Assembly (NCBI GenBank): GCA_009843505.1
Contig: VYDI01000040.1
Location: 1 to 64,000 of the forward strand
Source of the DNA: Holophagales bacterium
GTDB lineage: Bacteria > Acidobacteriota > Thermoanaerobaculia > Multivoradales > Multivoraceae
Direction of reading: 5' to 3'
Length of the DNA: 64,000 nucleotides
Position numbers and translations under genes: made by a program. Under the pieces are notes generated by a model. It saw only the letters and a program-made list of their open reading frames with translations. It was not told where the DNA came from and ran no database searches. The stretch's first letter is position 1, and the number at the start of each line of letters is the position of its first letter. This document shows positions 25,265 to 33,436 of the stretch, piece by piece.

Positions 25265-26385
25265 GTTTCCAGTACCTCCAGGTAGCCCGAGAGGACTGCC
25301 CTCCGGGCCGTCTCCAGCAGACCGCAACGAAAGCCGGCCTCCGCCTCGAGCGGCAGTTGTCCGCCGCCGATCAGTCGGCGGACGATCTCGACTCCGGCGT
25401 AGCGGGCCACGAGTGGCCGGTCGACGCCGGACTCGACTTCTTCGGCATCCTCCGAGCCGAAGGCCGCCGACAGGAACACCGCGACAACCTCCTCCGGCTG
25501 CCGCGCGAGCAGCAGGTGGGCAAGCCCGGTGCCGATGTCGAACTCCGCATCGCCCCAGCCACCGTACTGCGGGTCCACCACGCGAACGCCGCCGCCCGGC
25601 ACGAGCAACCAGCTGGCGGGATGGAACGCGCCGTGAGCCAGGCAGGCGCCGGCGCCGAGGAAGCGGCTGCCCAACCCCGACACGGCCTGCCTGAACGCGC
25701 TATCCGACCGCAGGGTCGCCGCCTCCTCGCCAAGTCCCGGTTCGGTCGCGTCGAGGGCGGCATCGCCCGGCGCCGGACCGTCAGGCCCGAAGCCATCGTC
25801 GCCCGCCATCGCCGCAACGAACGGCGCCTCGAACAGCATGCGGTGGTTCAGGGCCTTCATGCCCGTGCTCGCAAGGTCCGGCTCCTCCCTGCCGCGCGTC
25901 CCGAGGCGAAGAGCCCGAAGGAACGCACCCAGGGCCTGCGCCGCCTCATCGGCAAGCGAGCCGCCCCGGTAGAGAGACGCGAGATTCGAGGCGCCGCGGA
26001 AGTCCTCGAGCAGCAACAGGGACCTAGCTTCGTTGGCGGCCATCAGGCGTGGCATGTGAGCCGCGGCCTCGGGAACACGAGCTACCTCCGCGTAGAACGC
26101 GCGCTCGCCGTGCCAGCGATCGGCCGGCATCGCGACGGACTCGTCCCGCCGCAGCCAGGGAAGCGACTGCTTCAGAACCGCGGTGCGCCAGCCCCCGCGC
26201 AGTTCCTGGAGTTCGACCCGCATCACGGTGCTCGACTCGCCGCCCAGGGAGGCACAGGTCGTGACCTGCTCCTCGTCGCCCAACCAGCCGACCGCGCCCA
26301 TCACCAAGTCCACCCGACCCGCCTGGTCGGCCGACAGGACGTGAACTTCCGGGTGCTCAGCCTCGAACTCGGCCCGCCGGCTCAT
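25261..26385 (-). CDS. APH/MtnK-like kinase-fold protein lacking the catalytic aspartate
   Basis: A 374-residue protein of the aminoglycoside/choline/methylthioribose kinase fold. The C-terminal segment closely follows 5-methylthioribose kinase: LAHGAFHPAS, then VVDPQYGGWGDAEFDIG and a hydrophobic helix. The catalytic loop, normally HGD, reads HGA, so the catalytic Asp is Ala253; the metal-binding DxE reads D271-P-Q273. The loss of both residues argues against ordinary kinase activity. The N-terminal lobe is also diverged. It is coupled by a 4-base overlap to the exported M24 peptidase and has TAGCTT six bases before its ATG. Not evidence for antibiotic resistance. Confidence 0.75.
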   Translation of the reverse strand: MSRRAEFEAEHPEVHVLSADQAGRVDLVMGAVGWLGDEEQVTTCASLGGESSTVMRVELQELRGGWRTAVLKQSLPWLRRDESVAMPADRWHGERAFYAEVARVPEAAAHMPRLMAANEARSLLLLEDFRGASNLASLYRGGSLADEAAQALGAFLRALRLGTRGREEPDLASTGMKALNHRMLFEAPFVAAMAGDDGFGPDGPAPGDAALDATEPGLGEEAATLRSDSAFRQAVSGLGSRFLGAGACLAHGAFHPASWLLVPGGGVRVVDPQYGGWGDAEFDIGTGLAHLLLARQPEEVVAVFLSAAFGSEDAEEVESGVDRPLVARYAGVEIVRRLIGGGQLPLEAEAGFRCGLLETARRAVLSGYLEVLET

Positions 26386-26391
26386 CGGCGC

Positions 26392-26397
26392 AAGCTA
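26392..26397 (-). promoter_or_regulatory. -10 hexamer TAGCTT, leaderless promoter of the kinase-fold gene
   Basis: Minus-strand TAGCTT, six bases (gcgccg), then the ATG at 26385. It drives the kinase-fold gene and, by coupling, the M24 peptidase. Confidence 0.5.
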
Positions 26398-26436
26398 TCA
26401 CCGGGGCGAACGCCGTATGCTTGTCCTGAGGACGCC

Positions 26437-27282
26437 ATGAACCGGACCGATCGCGAACGATTCGAGGCCACCGGACTGGTCAAGTTGCCCGGGCTGCTCC
26501 CGGACGAGTTGACCAGTCGCGCGCGGCACCTCGTCTACGAGAAGTCGGAGCAGGCGGGAGTTCGCCGGAACGGCGTCTGGCTCCTGGACCAACTGACCGA
26601 CGAGCCTGTCCAGCGCCACAACAAGCGCCTGCTCGAGGGAATACGACACGCCCGGGTGCTGGCCGACCTGGTGACCCCGGAACTCGAGGCGGCGGTCGAG
26701 GGGGCCGCGGGCGGGCCGGTCAGGCCGATGATGAAGTGGCCGCAACTCCTCTTCTCGTTTCCGCAACCGGGCGCCTGGTCCCTGCCCGAGACCGTCTGGC
26801 ACGTCGACCTGCCGAAGCTGCCCAACCGGCGGACCGTTCCCGGCGTCCAGGTGTTCGCCATGCTCGACACGGTCGAGCCGGGCGGCGGCGGCACGGTCGT
26901 CGTCCAGGGCGGTCACCGGCTGCTCTACGACATTCCCTGGCTCGGTTCGAAGCAGATCAACTACCGCCTTCGCCGGGAGGGCTACTTCCGGGAACTCATG
27001 TCGAAGCAGGAGAGGGACCGCGGCCGTTTCCTGCGCGGCAGCGTGCGCTGCGGCGACGCCAACCTCCAGGTCGTCGAGCTGACGGGCCGGCGCGGCGACG
27101 TCTACCTGATCGACATGCGCCTGCTGCACGCGCCCGCTCCGAACGTGTCGGCAGCACCAAGGATCATGTGGACCCAGCGCTTCCTGACCGAGGCCACCCA
27201 CGACGACATGGCCGCCCTGTTCGCCCGGATGAGGGCCGGATACGGAACGGCCGGCGAAGAGACCGCGACAGCCCCTTCGTAA
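26437..27282 (+). CDS. Phytanoyl-CoA dioxygenase-family 2-oxoglutarate/Fe(II) oxygenase
   Basis: A 281-residue PhyH-like dioxygenase. The facial triad is visible: His and Asp in TVWHVDLP near residue 122 and the distal His in RLLHAPAP near 232; GGTVVVQGGHRLLYD and an Arg in the C-terminal strand fit 2-oxoglutarate binding. Substrate is unknown. It precedes the sulfotransferase-like and aminotransferase genes by only seven bases and may belong to the same unit. ATG at 26437 with a weak GAGG upstream; TATGCT at 26416-26421 is a possible -10. Confidence 0.85.
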   Translation: MNRTDRERFEATGLVKLPGLLPDELTSRARHLVYEKSEQAGVRRNGVWLLDQLTDEPVQRHNKRLLEGIRHARVLADLVTPELEAAVEGAAGGPVRPMMKWPQLLFSFPQPGAWSLPETVWHVDLPKLPNRRTVPGVQVFAMLDTVEPGGGGTVVVQGGHRLLYDIPWLGSKQINYRLRREGYFRELMSKQERDRGRFLRGSVRCGDANLQVVELTGRRGDVYLIDMRLLHAPAPNVSAAPRIMWTQRFLTEATHDDMAALFARMRAGYGTAGEETATAPS

Positions 27283-27289
27283 CGACGAA

Positions 27290-28033
27290 GTGCCCAGCGA
27301 AGGACAGGTGCTGAGGATCGCGATGTGGTCCGGCCCCCGGAACATCTCGACCGCGATGCTGCGTGCCTGGGGGAACCGTGATGACACCTTCGTGTGCGAC
27401 GAGCCCCTCTACGCGAACTACCTGCTCGAACACGGGCTCGACCATCCCGGCCGGGACGAGATCCTCGCCCACCACGACAGCGACCTGGAGCGGGTCGTCC
27501 ACTGGTTGACGGAGGACACCTCCTTTGGTCGGGCGGTCTTCTACCAGAAGCACATGGCGCACCACCTGCTGCCGGAAACGGACCGGTCCTGGGTGGCGAA
27601 GCTCATCAACGTCTTCCTGATCCGCGATCCGGCGGAGATGCTGACGTCGCTGATCCACGTCCTCCCGGAACCGAAGCTGTCCGATACCGGCCTGCCCCAG
27701 CAGCGGGAGCTCTTCGACCTGGAATGTGAGCGGCTCGGCCGGGCCCCGGCGGTCATCGACTCGGCCGACATGTTGCGGAACCCCCGCGCGGGCCTCGAGA
27801 GTCTCTGCCGCGCGGTCGGCGCCGACTTCGACGAAGCGATGCTGAACTGGCCGCCCGGCCGCCGCGAGACGGACGGCATCTGGGCGCCGCACTGGTACGG
27901 TGCGGTCGAGCAGAGCACCGGCTTCGCGCCGTACCGACCCAAGAACGAGCCGGTTCCGGAGTTCCTTGCCGACGTGCTCGAGGAGTGCCAGGAGCACTAC
28001 GATCACCTCGCCGCGCATCGTCTCCCCTTCTGA
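27290..28033 (+). CDS. Sulfotransferase-like P-loop protein paired with an aminotransferase
   Basis: A 247-residue P-loop protein. MWSGPRNISTAMLRAW at the N-terminus resembles the 5'-phosphosulfate loop of sulfotransferases, and VFLIRDPAEMLTSLI the 3'-phosphate-binding strand and helix. Proteins of this type occur next to, or fused with, class-IV aminotransferases: plant branched-chain/D-amino-acid aminotransferase-like proteins carry it as an N-terminal domain. The next gene here is exactly such an aminotransferase. GTG start at 27290. Whether it binds PAPS is unproven. Confidence 0.75.
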   Translation: MPSEGQVLRIAMWSGPRNISTAMLRAWGNRDDTFVCDEPLYANYLLEHGLDHPGRDEILAHHDSDLERVVHWLTEDTSFGRAVFYQKHMAHHLLPETDRSWVAKLINVFLIRDPAEMLTSLIHVLPEPKLSDTGLPQQRELFDLECERLGRAPAVIDSADMLRNPRAGLESLCRAVGADFDEAMLNWPPGRRETDGIWAPHWYGAVEQSTGFAPYRPKNEPVPEFLADVLEECQEHYDHLAAHRLPF

Positions 28034-28074
28034 GCCGCGTTTCCGATCCGCCCCAGACCGCCAGCGAACCCGTC

Positions 28075-28974
28075 ATGCTCCAGAAGGCCGACCCCAGGAA
28101 CCGGGACCTGCTGATCAACATCAACGGCGACCTGATCCACCGCGACCAGGCGGGAATCAGCCCCTTCGATTCCGCCGTCCAGGGTGGCGACGCCGTCTGG
28201 GAGGGGCTGCGCCTGTACGACGGACGCATCTTCAAGCTCGAGCAGCACCTGGACCGCCTCCGCCACTCGGCGCTGGCTCTGGCCTTCGCGGAGATCCCAC
28301 AGCAGGAGGAGATCATCGACGAGATCCGCCGCACCCTGGAGGCCAACGGGATGCGGGACGACGTCCACATCCGCCTGACCCTGACCCGGGGCGTCAAGAT
28401 CACGTCCGGCATGGATCCGCGCCTCAACACCGCCGGTCCCACCCTGATCGTCCTCGCCGAGCACAAGGCGCCCGTCTACGGCTCCCAACCCATCCGGCTG
28501 ATGACCTCCTCGATCCGGCGCTTTCCGCCCGATTGCATGGATCCAAAGATCCACCACAACAACCTGATCCAGTCCATCCTGGCCAAGATCGAGGCGAACG
28601 CCGCCGGCGCCGACGACGCCCTGATGCTGGACCGCCAGGGCTTCGTGGCGGAAACGAACGCGACCCACGTCTTCCTGGCGCGTGACGGGGTCGTCGTGAC
28701 CAGCCATTGCCACGCCTGCCCGGAGGGCGTGACCCGCTCGACCGTGCTCGAGCTCTGCCGGAACAACGGCATCCCCCATGAAGTCGCCGACTTCACGCAG
28801 GCCGAGCTCTACCGTGCCGACGAGGCCTTCTGCACCGGAACGATGGGCGAACTCGTGGCCGTCGCGGAGGTGGACGGCCGTCCGATCGGCGGCAACGACC
28901 GGCCGGTGCTCGAGCGGCTGCAGGACCTGTTTCGCGAGCTGACCGCCGTCAGCGGTTTCCCCATCCTGAGCTAA
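28075..28974 (+). CDS. Class-IV aminotransferase (branched-chain or D-amino-acid type)
   Basis: A 299-residue fold-type IV PLP enzyme. Seen: SAVQGGDAVWEGLRLYDGRIF near residue 34-54, DVHIRLTLTRG near 93, the PLP lysine in MDPKIHHNN near 160, LDRQGFVAETNATHVFLARDG near 185, and the phosphate-binding TRSTVLELCRNNGI near 218. Family members exchange amino groups of branched-chain or D-amino acids; substrate choice cannot be read with certainty. ATG at 28075, 41 bases after the sulfotransferase-like gene, in keeping with their joint function. Confidence 0.88.
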   Translation: MLQKADPRNRDLLININGDLIHRDQAGISPFDSAVQGGDAVWEGLRLYDGRIFKLEQHLDRLRHSALALAFAEIPQQEEIIDEIRRTLEANGMRDDVHIRLTLTRGVKITSGMDPRLNTAGPTLIVLAEHKAPVYGSQPIRLMTSSIRRFPPDCMDPKIHHNNLIQSILAKIEANAAGADDALMLDRQGFVAETNATHVFLARDGVVVTSHCHACPEGVTRSTVLELCRNNGIPHEVADFTQAELYRADEAFCTGTMGELVAVAEVDGRPIGGNDRPVLERLQDLFRELTAVSGFPILS

Positions 28975-28983
28975 GGGCCAGTG

Positions 28984-30990
28984 ATGAGCGCGGTAGAGCC
29001 GGCGAGTCACCTGGACCCGGAAGGGACGCCGCCCCGGACGACGAGCCTGCAGAAGTGGCTGCTCGGGATACTGCTCCTCTGGGCGCTCGCCGTCCGTGTG
29101 CTCTTCAGTTGGCCGGATCCGACGATGAACCGGCTCTGGGACGAGCGCTACAACGCTGGCAACGTCGCCGCCATCCTGGCTCACGACCAGTGGCGGCCGG
29201 TGCGCACGCACTACCCGACGCTCTCCTACCTGCCCCACGCAGTGACTCTCAAGGTGTACGAGACGGCGCGCTCGCTGCCATGGCTCTCCTCGCTGCCGAC
29301 GACGTTCGGCATCGCGCCGGATACACGGCCCTATCTCACCCGGGTCGCCGTGCGCGTCTCCCGGATCATCCAGACCCTGCTGGGCACCGCCTCCCTGTTC
29401 GTCGTGTTCCTGATCGGCCGGCGACTGTTCGGTCCCTGGGTCGGTCTGGGCGCCGCCTTCCTGCTCGCCGTCGCTCCCTGGCACATGCGCCAGTCGGGCG
29501 TGTTCAAGCCCGACATCATGCTGGTCCTGACCGCCGTGCTGACCCTCTACGCGATCCTCGCCGCGCGGCGAAGCGAGAGTCTCCGAGGGTACGCGATCGC
29601 CGGCGCCATGGTCGGCGCAACCGCCGCCGCCAAGTGGAACGGCGCGGCGCTGGCATTGCCGCTGCTCGTCGCGATCGCCCTGGGCGGCGTCCGCGACCTC
29701 GGCCTGCTGGTCCGCCGTACCGCGGCCGCAGCCGCCGGCGGCGCCGGCGTGCTGCTTCTGCTCAATCCTTGGCTGGTGCTGGCGCCCGAGATGTACCGCC
29801 GCCATCTGGGGTCGACCGTCAACCACTACCGGGAGCGGCTCGCCGAGGCAGGCGCCGGGCTCTTCGATCAGCCGCTGAACGCGGTGACCAGCCTCGCGGG
29901 CGGCGTCTACTTCAGCCCCGTGCTGGGCGCGTGCGGGCTCCTCGGCCTGGGCTGGATGCTCGTTCTCGCCCTGCGCGCCCGGCGCGAGATCCAGGGACCG
30001 CTGCCGGGCGAGCGGCTCGGCGCAACGGTGGCGGACGCATTCATCCTGGCCGTCTTCTTCGGCGGTTACGTCGTCTCCCTGTGGGTCGTCACGCGGTATC
30101 CCAAACCGCCCAACTGGTTGATCGTCGCGCCGGTCGTCGCCCTGGCCGGCGCCTGGTTCCTCTGCAAGCTGGTGCGCGTCGCCCGCGCCCTCCCCGAACG
30201 GCGGCTGACGGTCGTCGCCCTCGCCATCCTGGCTGTCGTCGCCGGACTCGCCGGACTCGACAAGGCTGGCTTCGTCCACGCCTCGGTGTACGAAGAGAAC
30301 GTCCCCCTGACTTCGGCGGAGGCCGCTCGAACGGCCGGAAGGCCGAAGCCACTCAGGGGACGGACCTTCATCACCGAACTGCCGCTCGGGATCCAGGACT
30401 TCGACCCCCGGATCTGGAACGGGAACTACGTCTCCACACTGATCCGCACGGACAGCATCGCGGCCGAGTCCGGGTCGGAACGGGAAACCGCGGATGTCCT
30501 GCTGTTCCCGGCGTCACGCCTCGCTCCCGGCCAGGATTCTGCCTACCAGCAACTGATCGCGGATCAGGCCGGCGCCACCGTCCAACGCTTCGAACCGACT
30601 CTCTTCCGGCTGCGAGGAGATCCCGTAGTCCTCGTTCGCCGGCCCTTCGCGGCCCTGGGACCACCCGCACCCACCGCCTTCTCTCAAGCAGGCGAGGGAC
30701 TCTACAACGTCGACCCGGCGGCGCTCCGCCCCGAAGCCAACGCAGTCGAGGCGGCCGGAATCCTCGTATCGCTGGAGATCGCGGTACGCACTCCGTCGCG
30801 CGACGTGGTGGGGATCTCCATCGAAGTCGACGGCAATCCCCTGCCCTGCCGGCACACCCAGAGAGGCAGGGAACGGCGCCGCTGTCTGACTCCGCGTTTC
30901 GAAGCACCGCTGTCGCCGATTCGGATCCTGGTCGAACCGGCGCGCGAGGTCATCGACGTCACCGTGTTCCAATGGCGGCGGCCTGCCTAG
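28984..30990 (+). CDS. GT-C family membrane glycosyltransferase (PMT/ArnT-like, GT39)
   Basis: A 668-residue integral membrane glycosyltransferase with about ten N-terminal helices. The first periplasmic loop carries NRLWDERYNAGN, matching the acidic catalytic Asp/Glu of the PMT/ArnT family, which transfers sugars from polyprenyl-phosphate donors. The C-terminal 180 residues form a soluble periplasmic domain with a beta-sandwich look (VSLEIAVRTPSRDVVGISIEVDG). The acceptor is unknown. GTG at 28981 is a possible alternative start. The gene follows the aminotransferase by nine bases. Confidence 0.85.
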   Translation: MSAVEPASHLDPEGTPPRTTSLQKWLLGILLLWALAVRVLFSWPDPTMNRLWDERYNAGNVAAILAHDQWRPVRTHYPTLSYLPHAVTLKVYETARSLPWLSSLPTTFGIAPDTRPYLTRVAVRVSRIIQTLLGTASLFVVFLIGRRLFGPWVGLGAAFLLAVAPWHMRQSGVFKPDIMLVLTAVLTLYAILAARRSESLRGYAIAGAMVGATAAAKWNGAALALPLLVAIALGGVRDLGLLVRRTAAAAAGGAGVLLLLNPWLVLAPEMYRRHLGSTVNHYRERLAEAGAGLFDQPLNAVTSLAGGVYFSPVLGACGLLGLGWMLVLALRARREIQGPLPGERLGATVADAFILAVFFGGYVVSLWVVTRYPKPPNWLIVAPVVALAGAWFLCKLVRVARALPERRLTVVALAILAVVAGLAGLDKAGFVHASVYEENVPLTSAEAARTAGRPKPLRGRTFITELPLGIQDFDPRIWNGNYVSTLIRTDSIAAESGSERETADVLLFPASRLAPGQDSAYQQLIADQAGATVQRFEPTLFRLRGDPVVLVRRPFAALGPPAPTAFSQAGEGLYNVDPAALRPEANAVEAAGILVSLEIAVRTPSRDVVGISIEVDGNPLPCRHTQRGRERRRCLTPRFEAPLSPIRILVEPAREVIDVTVFQWRRPA

Positions 30991-31026
30991 GGGCCAGCCC
31001 TTGCCAATCGCAGGTTTCTATGCGAG

Positions 31027-31049
31027 GCTTCTGCTGCGTTGCAGCAAGC
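31027..31049 (+). other. Small imperfect hairpin between GT-C and WS/DGAT genes
   Basis: TGCTGC-GTT-GCAGCA flanked by GCTT and AAGC makes an imperfect stem in the 113-base gap. It lacks a T-tract, so terminator function is unproven. Nothing else is seen in this gap. Confidence 0.3.
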
Positions 31050-31103
31050 AGCGCAGCAAAGCCCCTCCCCACATGCGATCCGCCCGTTCTGGAGACCCCC
31101 AAA

Positions 31104-32615
31104 ATGGCCACGGAACTGAACCGATTCCTGACCCCTCTCGATGCCGCCTTCCTCTACGTCGAACGTCCCAACGAGACGATGCACATCGGCGGCTGCATGG
31201 TCTACGAAGGCGAGTTTTCCCGCGAGTACATGGTCGAGCAGCTTGCCGCCCGCATGCATCTGCTACCGCGCTACCGCCAGCGCGTGCTGTTCCCGCCCTT
31301 CTTCGTCTCCCACCCGGTGTGGGTTGACGATCCGGCCTTCAACCTGGAGAAGCACGTCGAGGAGGTCTGGATCCCGGAGGACAGCGACCACCAGGTACTC
31401 GCCCGCGCTGCCGCCGAAGCGTACGGCGGCATGCTCGACCGTAACCGGCCGCTCTGGAAGGGGATTCTGCTCCGCGGCATCCCCGGACACACCGCGGTCG
31501 TTTGGAAGATTCATCACGCGATGGTCGACGGCGTCTCCGGCGTCGATCTGTCGATGGTGCTGAGCGACTTCTCACCCACGGAAGAGTTGCCGGAGGCACC
31601 CGCCGAATCCTGGACGCCGAAGCCGCTGCCGGACTCCCTGAGCCTCCTCCAGGAAGCGATGCAGCACCGCCTCGGCCAGCTCAACGAGTCCTGGACGAAC
31701 GCCGCCTTCGACGCCGCGCGTCCCCGCCTGATGGCTGACCGCGTGCGTGAGATGGTGGCGGCCAGCTCCGCCACCCTGCCGGTCTCCGCCGCTCCGGCGC
31801 CGCGCACCGTCTTCAATCGACCGGTCAGCAAGGAGCGGGGTTTCGCATGGGCGCAGTTCTCCTTCCCCGAGCTGCGCGCCGTCAAGTCCGCCCTGGGCGG
31901 CACCGTGAACGACGTCGTGCTCACGACGCTTGCGGGCGGCATCGGTCGCTACCTGCGCGAGCGCGGCCAGGACACGAAGGGCCTCGAGCTGCGCGCCATG
32001 TGCCCCGTCAGCATGCGCCAGCAGGACGAACGGGGCCAGCTCGGGAATCTGGTCTCGAACATGATCGCTCCGCTCTTCGTGGGAGTCGACGACCCGGTCA
32101 AGCGCCTCGGCAGGGAACGGGACGCGATGAACAAGCTGAAGGAGGCTGGGCAGGCGAAGGCCTTCTACCAGATGACCCAGTTCGGCGATCGGGTGCCGCC
32201 GCTCATGGCCGCGGTCGCCGCGACGATGCCCTTCTCCCAGACCCTGTTCAACACGGTCTCGACCAACGTACCCGGTCCCATGATCCCGCTCTACTTCGGA
32301 CCTCACAAGCTGGTCGACTGGCTGCCACTCGGCATCGTTTCGAACAACATCGGCCTGTTCGTCGCCATCCTGAGCTACAACCAGCGCATCACCCTGGGAA
32401 TGACGGTGGATGCCAAGCTGATCCCCGACCCGTGGTTCCTCGCCCAGTGCCTGGAAGAGTCCTACGCCGAACTGCGGGAGGCAGCCGGAGTAGAGGGCGA
32501 GGAGCCGACCGGCGCACTCTGCTTTGCGGCAGCGGCACCGCAGGTCGAGGTCCCGGAGGCCGAAGAGGCCACCGCCACGACCGACTCCGACTCGTCCCTG
32601 CGAGGAGTCGCCTAG
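31104..32615 (+). CDS. Wax ester synthase/diacylglycerol acyltransferase (WS/DGAT), intact active site
   Basis: A 503-residue WS/DGAT acyltransferase making neutral lipids (wax esters or triacylglycerol) from acyl-CoA. The active-site motif HHxxxDG is intact as HHAMVDG at residues 137-143, with His138 the expected base. Other family landmarks: N-terminal LTPLDAAFLYVERPNETMHIG, RNRPLWKG near 114, GGTVNDVVLTTLAGGIGRYL near 265 and NVPGPMIPLYFGPHKL near 400. Length is slightly above that of typical bacterial members because of an Ala/Glu-rich tail. It heads a lipid-storage cluster; the next gene starts within its stop (TAGTG). Confidence 0.93.
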   Translation: MATELNRFLTPLDAAFLYVERPNETMHIGGCMVYEGEFSREYMVEQLAARMHLLPRYRQRVLFPPFFVSHPVWVDDPAFNLEKHVEEVWIPEDSDHQVLARAAAEAYGGMLDRNRPLWKGILLRGIPGHTAVVWKIHHAMVDGVSGVDLSMVLSDFSPTEELPEAPAESWTPKPLPDSLSLLQEAMQHRLGQLNESWTNAAFDAARPRLMADRVREMVAASSATLPVSAAPAPRTVFNRPVSKERGFAWAQFSFPELRAVKSALGGTVNDVVLTTLAGGIGRYLRERGQDTKGLELRAMCPVSMRQQDERGQLGNLVSNMIAPLFVGVDDPVKRLGRERDAMNKLKEAGQAKAFYQMTQFGDRVPPLMAAVAATMPFSQTLFNTVSTNVPGPMIPLYFGPHKLVDWLPLGIVSNNIGLFVAILSYNQRITLGMTVDAKLIPDPWFLAQCLEESYAELREAAGVEGEEPTGALCFAAAAPQVEVPEAEEATATTDSDSSLRGVA

Positions 32616-33436
32616 TGACCGCGGCGGCCCGGCGGCGCCAGGCCAACCCGATCTGGAGCGCGAACCCGCGTCTCCTGCGGGATTCCGTACCGGCCGCGCT
32701 GCCGCTGTGGCGCGAACCGTTCGCGGCCGCCGAGTTCGCCTTCCTGCCGTTCACGCCGATCTACCACGGCATCGGCGTGCCGCGCGGCGACGGCGCCGCG
32801 GTGATCGTCGTTCCGGGCTTCACCGGCACCGACGGCTACCTGGGGCCGATGCGCGGCTGGCTCGGCCGCATCGGATACCGCCCCTACCGTTCGGCCATCG
32901 GGCAGAACGCCGACTGTCTCGACCGGCTGGGCAGCCGGCTGATCGGAACGCTCCAGAAGGCGGCGGACGAGACCGGCCGGCGCGTTCACCTTGTCGGCCA
33001 CAGCCTGGGCGGCATGCTGTCGCGCGGTGTGACGACCCTGCGCCCCGATCTGGTCGCGTCCGTCACCACGATGGGTTCACCCATCCGGGGCGTCCGCTCC
33101 CATCCCATGGTGATGCGGCTGGCGGAGGCGGTACGCCGCCGCGTCGTCGAACGGGACGACGCCCGGGAACCAGCGTGCTTCTCGGGTGACTGCCGCTGCG
33201 ACCTGGTGCGCTCGGTGCAGAGCCCGTTCCCGCAAGAAGTGCCCCAACTCGCCATCTTCACCCGGCGGGACGGCGTCGTCGCGTGGCGCTACACGCGGCT
33301 CCACGATCCGTCGCGGAATCGGGAGGTCCTCGGCACCCATTCCGGCCTGGCTGCCAACGCCCTCGCTTACTACCACCTCGCCCGGTTCCTGAAGCGCTAC
33401 CCGAGCCACCCGCTCACGGAGGGGACCGCGACATGA
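32615..33436 (+). CDS. Alpha/beta-hydrolase lipase in the lipid-storage cluster
   Basis: A 273-residue alpha/beta hydrolase resembling PGAP1-like/triacylglycerol lipases. Seen: VIVVPGFTGTDGYL (oxyanion strand) near residue 67, HLVGHSLGGMLSRG with the nucleophile Ser near 130, and a late GTHSGLAANALAYYHLA supplying the likely His. No signal peptide, so cytoplasmic. Its place between two WS/DGAT genes suggests mobilising or remodelling stored acyl lipids. GTG start at 32615 overlaps the upstream stop by one base; ATGA overlap with the second WS/DGAT gene. Confidence 0.85.
   Translation: MTAAARRRQANPIWSANPRLLRDSVPAALPLWREPFAAAEFAFLPFTPIYHGIGVPRGDGAAVIVVPGFTGTDGYLGPMRGWLGRIGYRPYRSAIGQNADCLDRLGSRLIGTLQKAADETGRRVHLVGHSLGGMLSRGVTTLRPDLVASVTTMGSPIRGVRSHPMVMRLAEAVRRRVVERDDAREPACFSGDCRCDLVRSVQSPFPQEVPQLAIFTRRDGVVAWRYTRLHDPSRNREVLGTHSGLAANALAYYHLARFLKRYPSHPLTEGTAT

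Noticed and set aside
25261..26385. Aminoglycoside phosphotransferase as a resistance gene
   Set aside because: The catalytic Asp and metal Glu are replaced, the closest motif match is methylthioribose kinase, and the gene is coupled to a peptidase, not to a mobile element.
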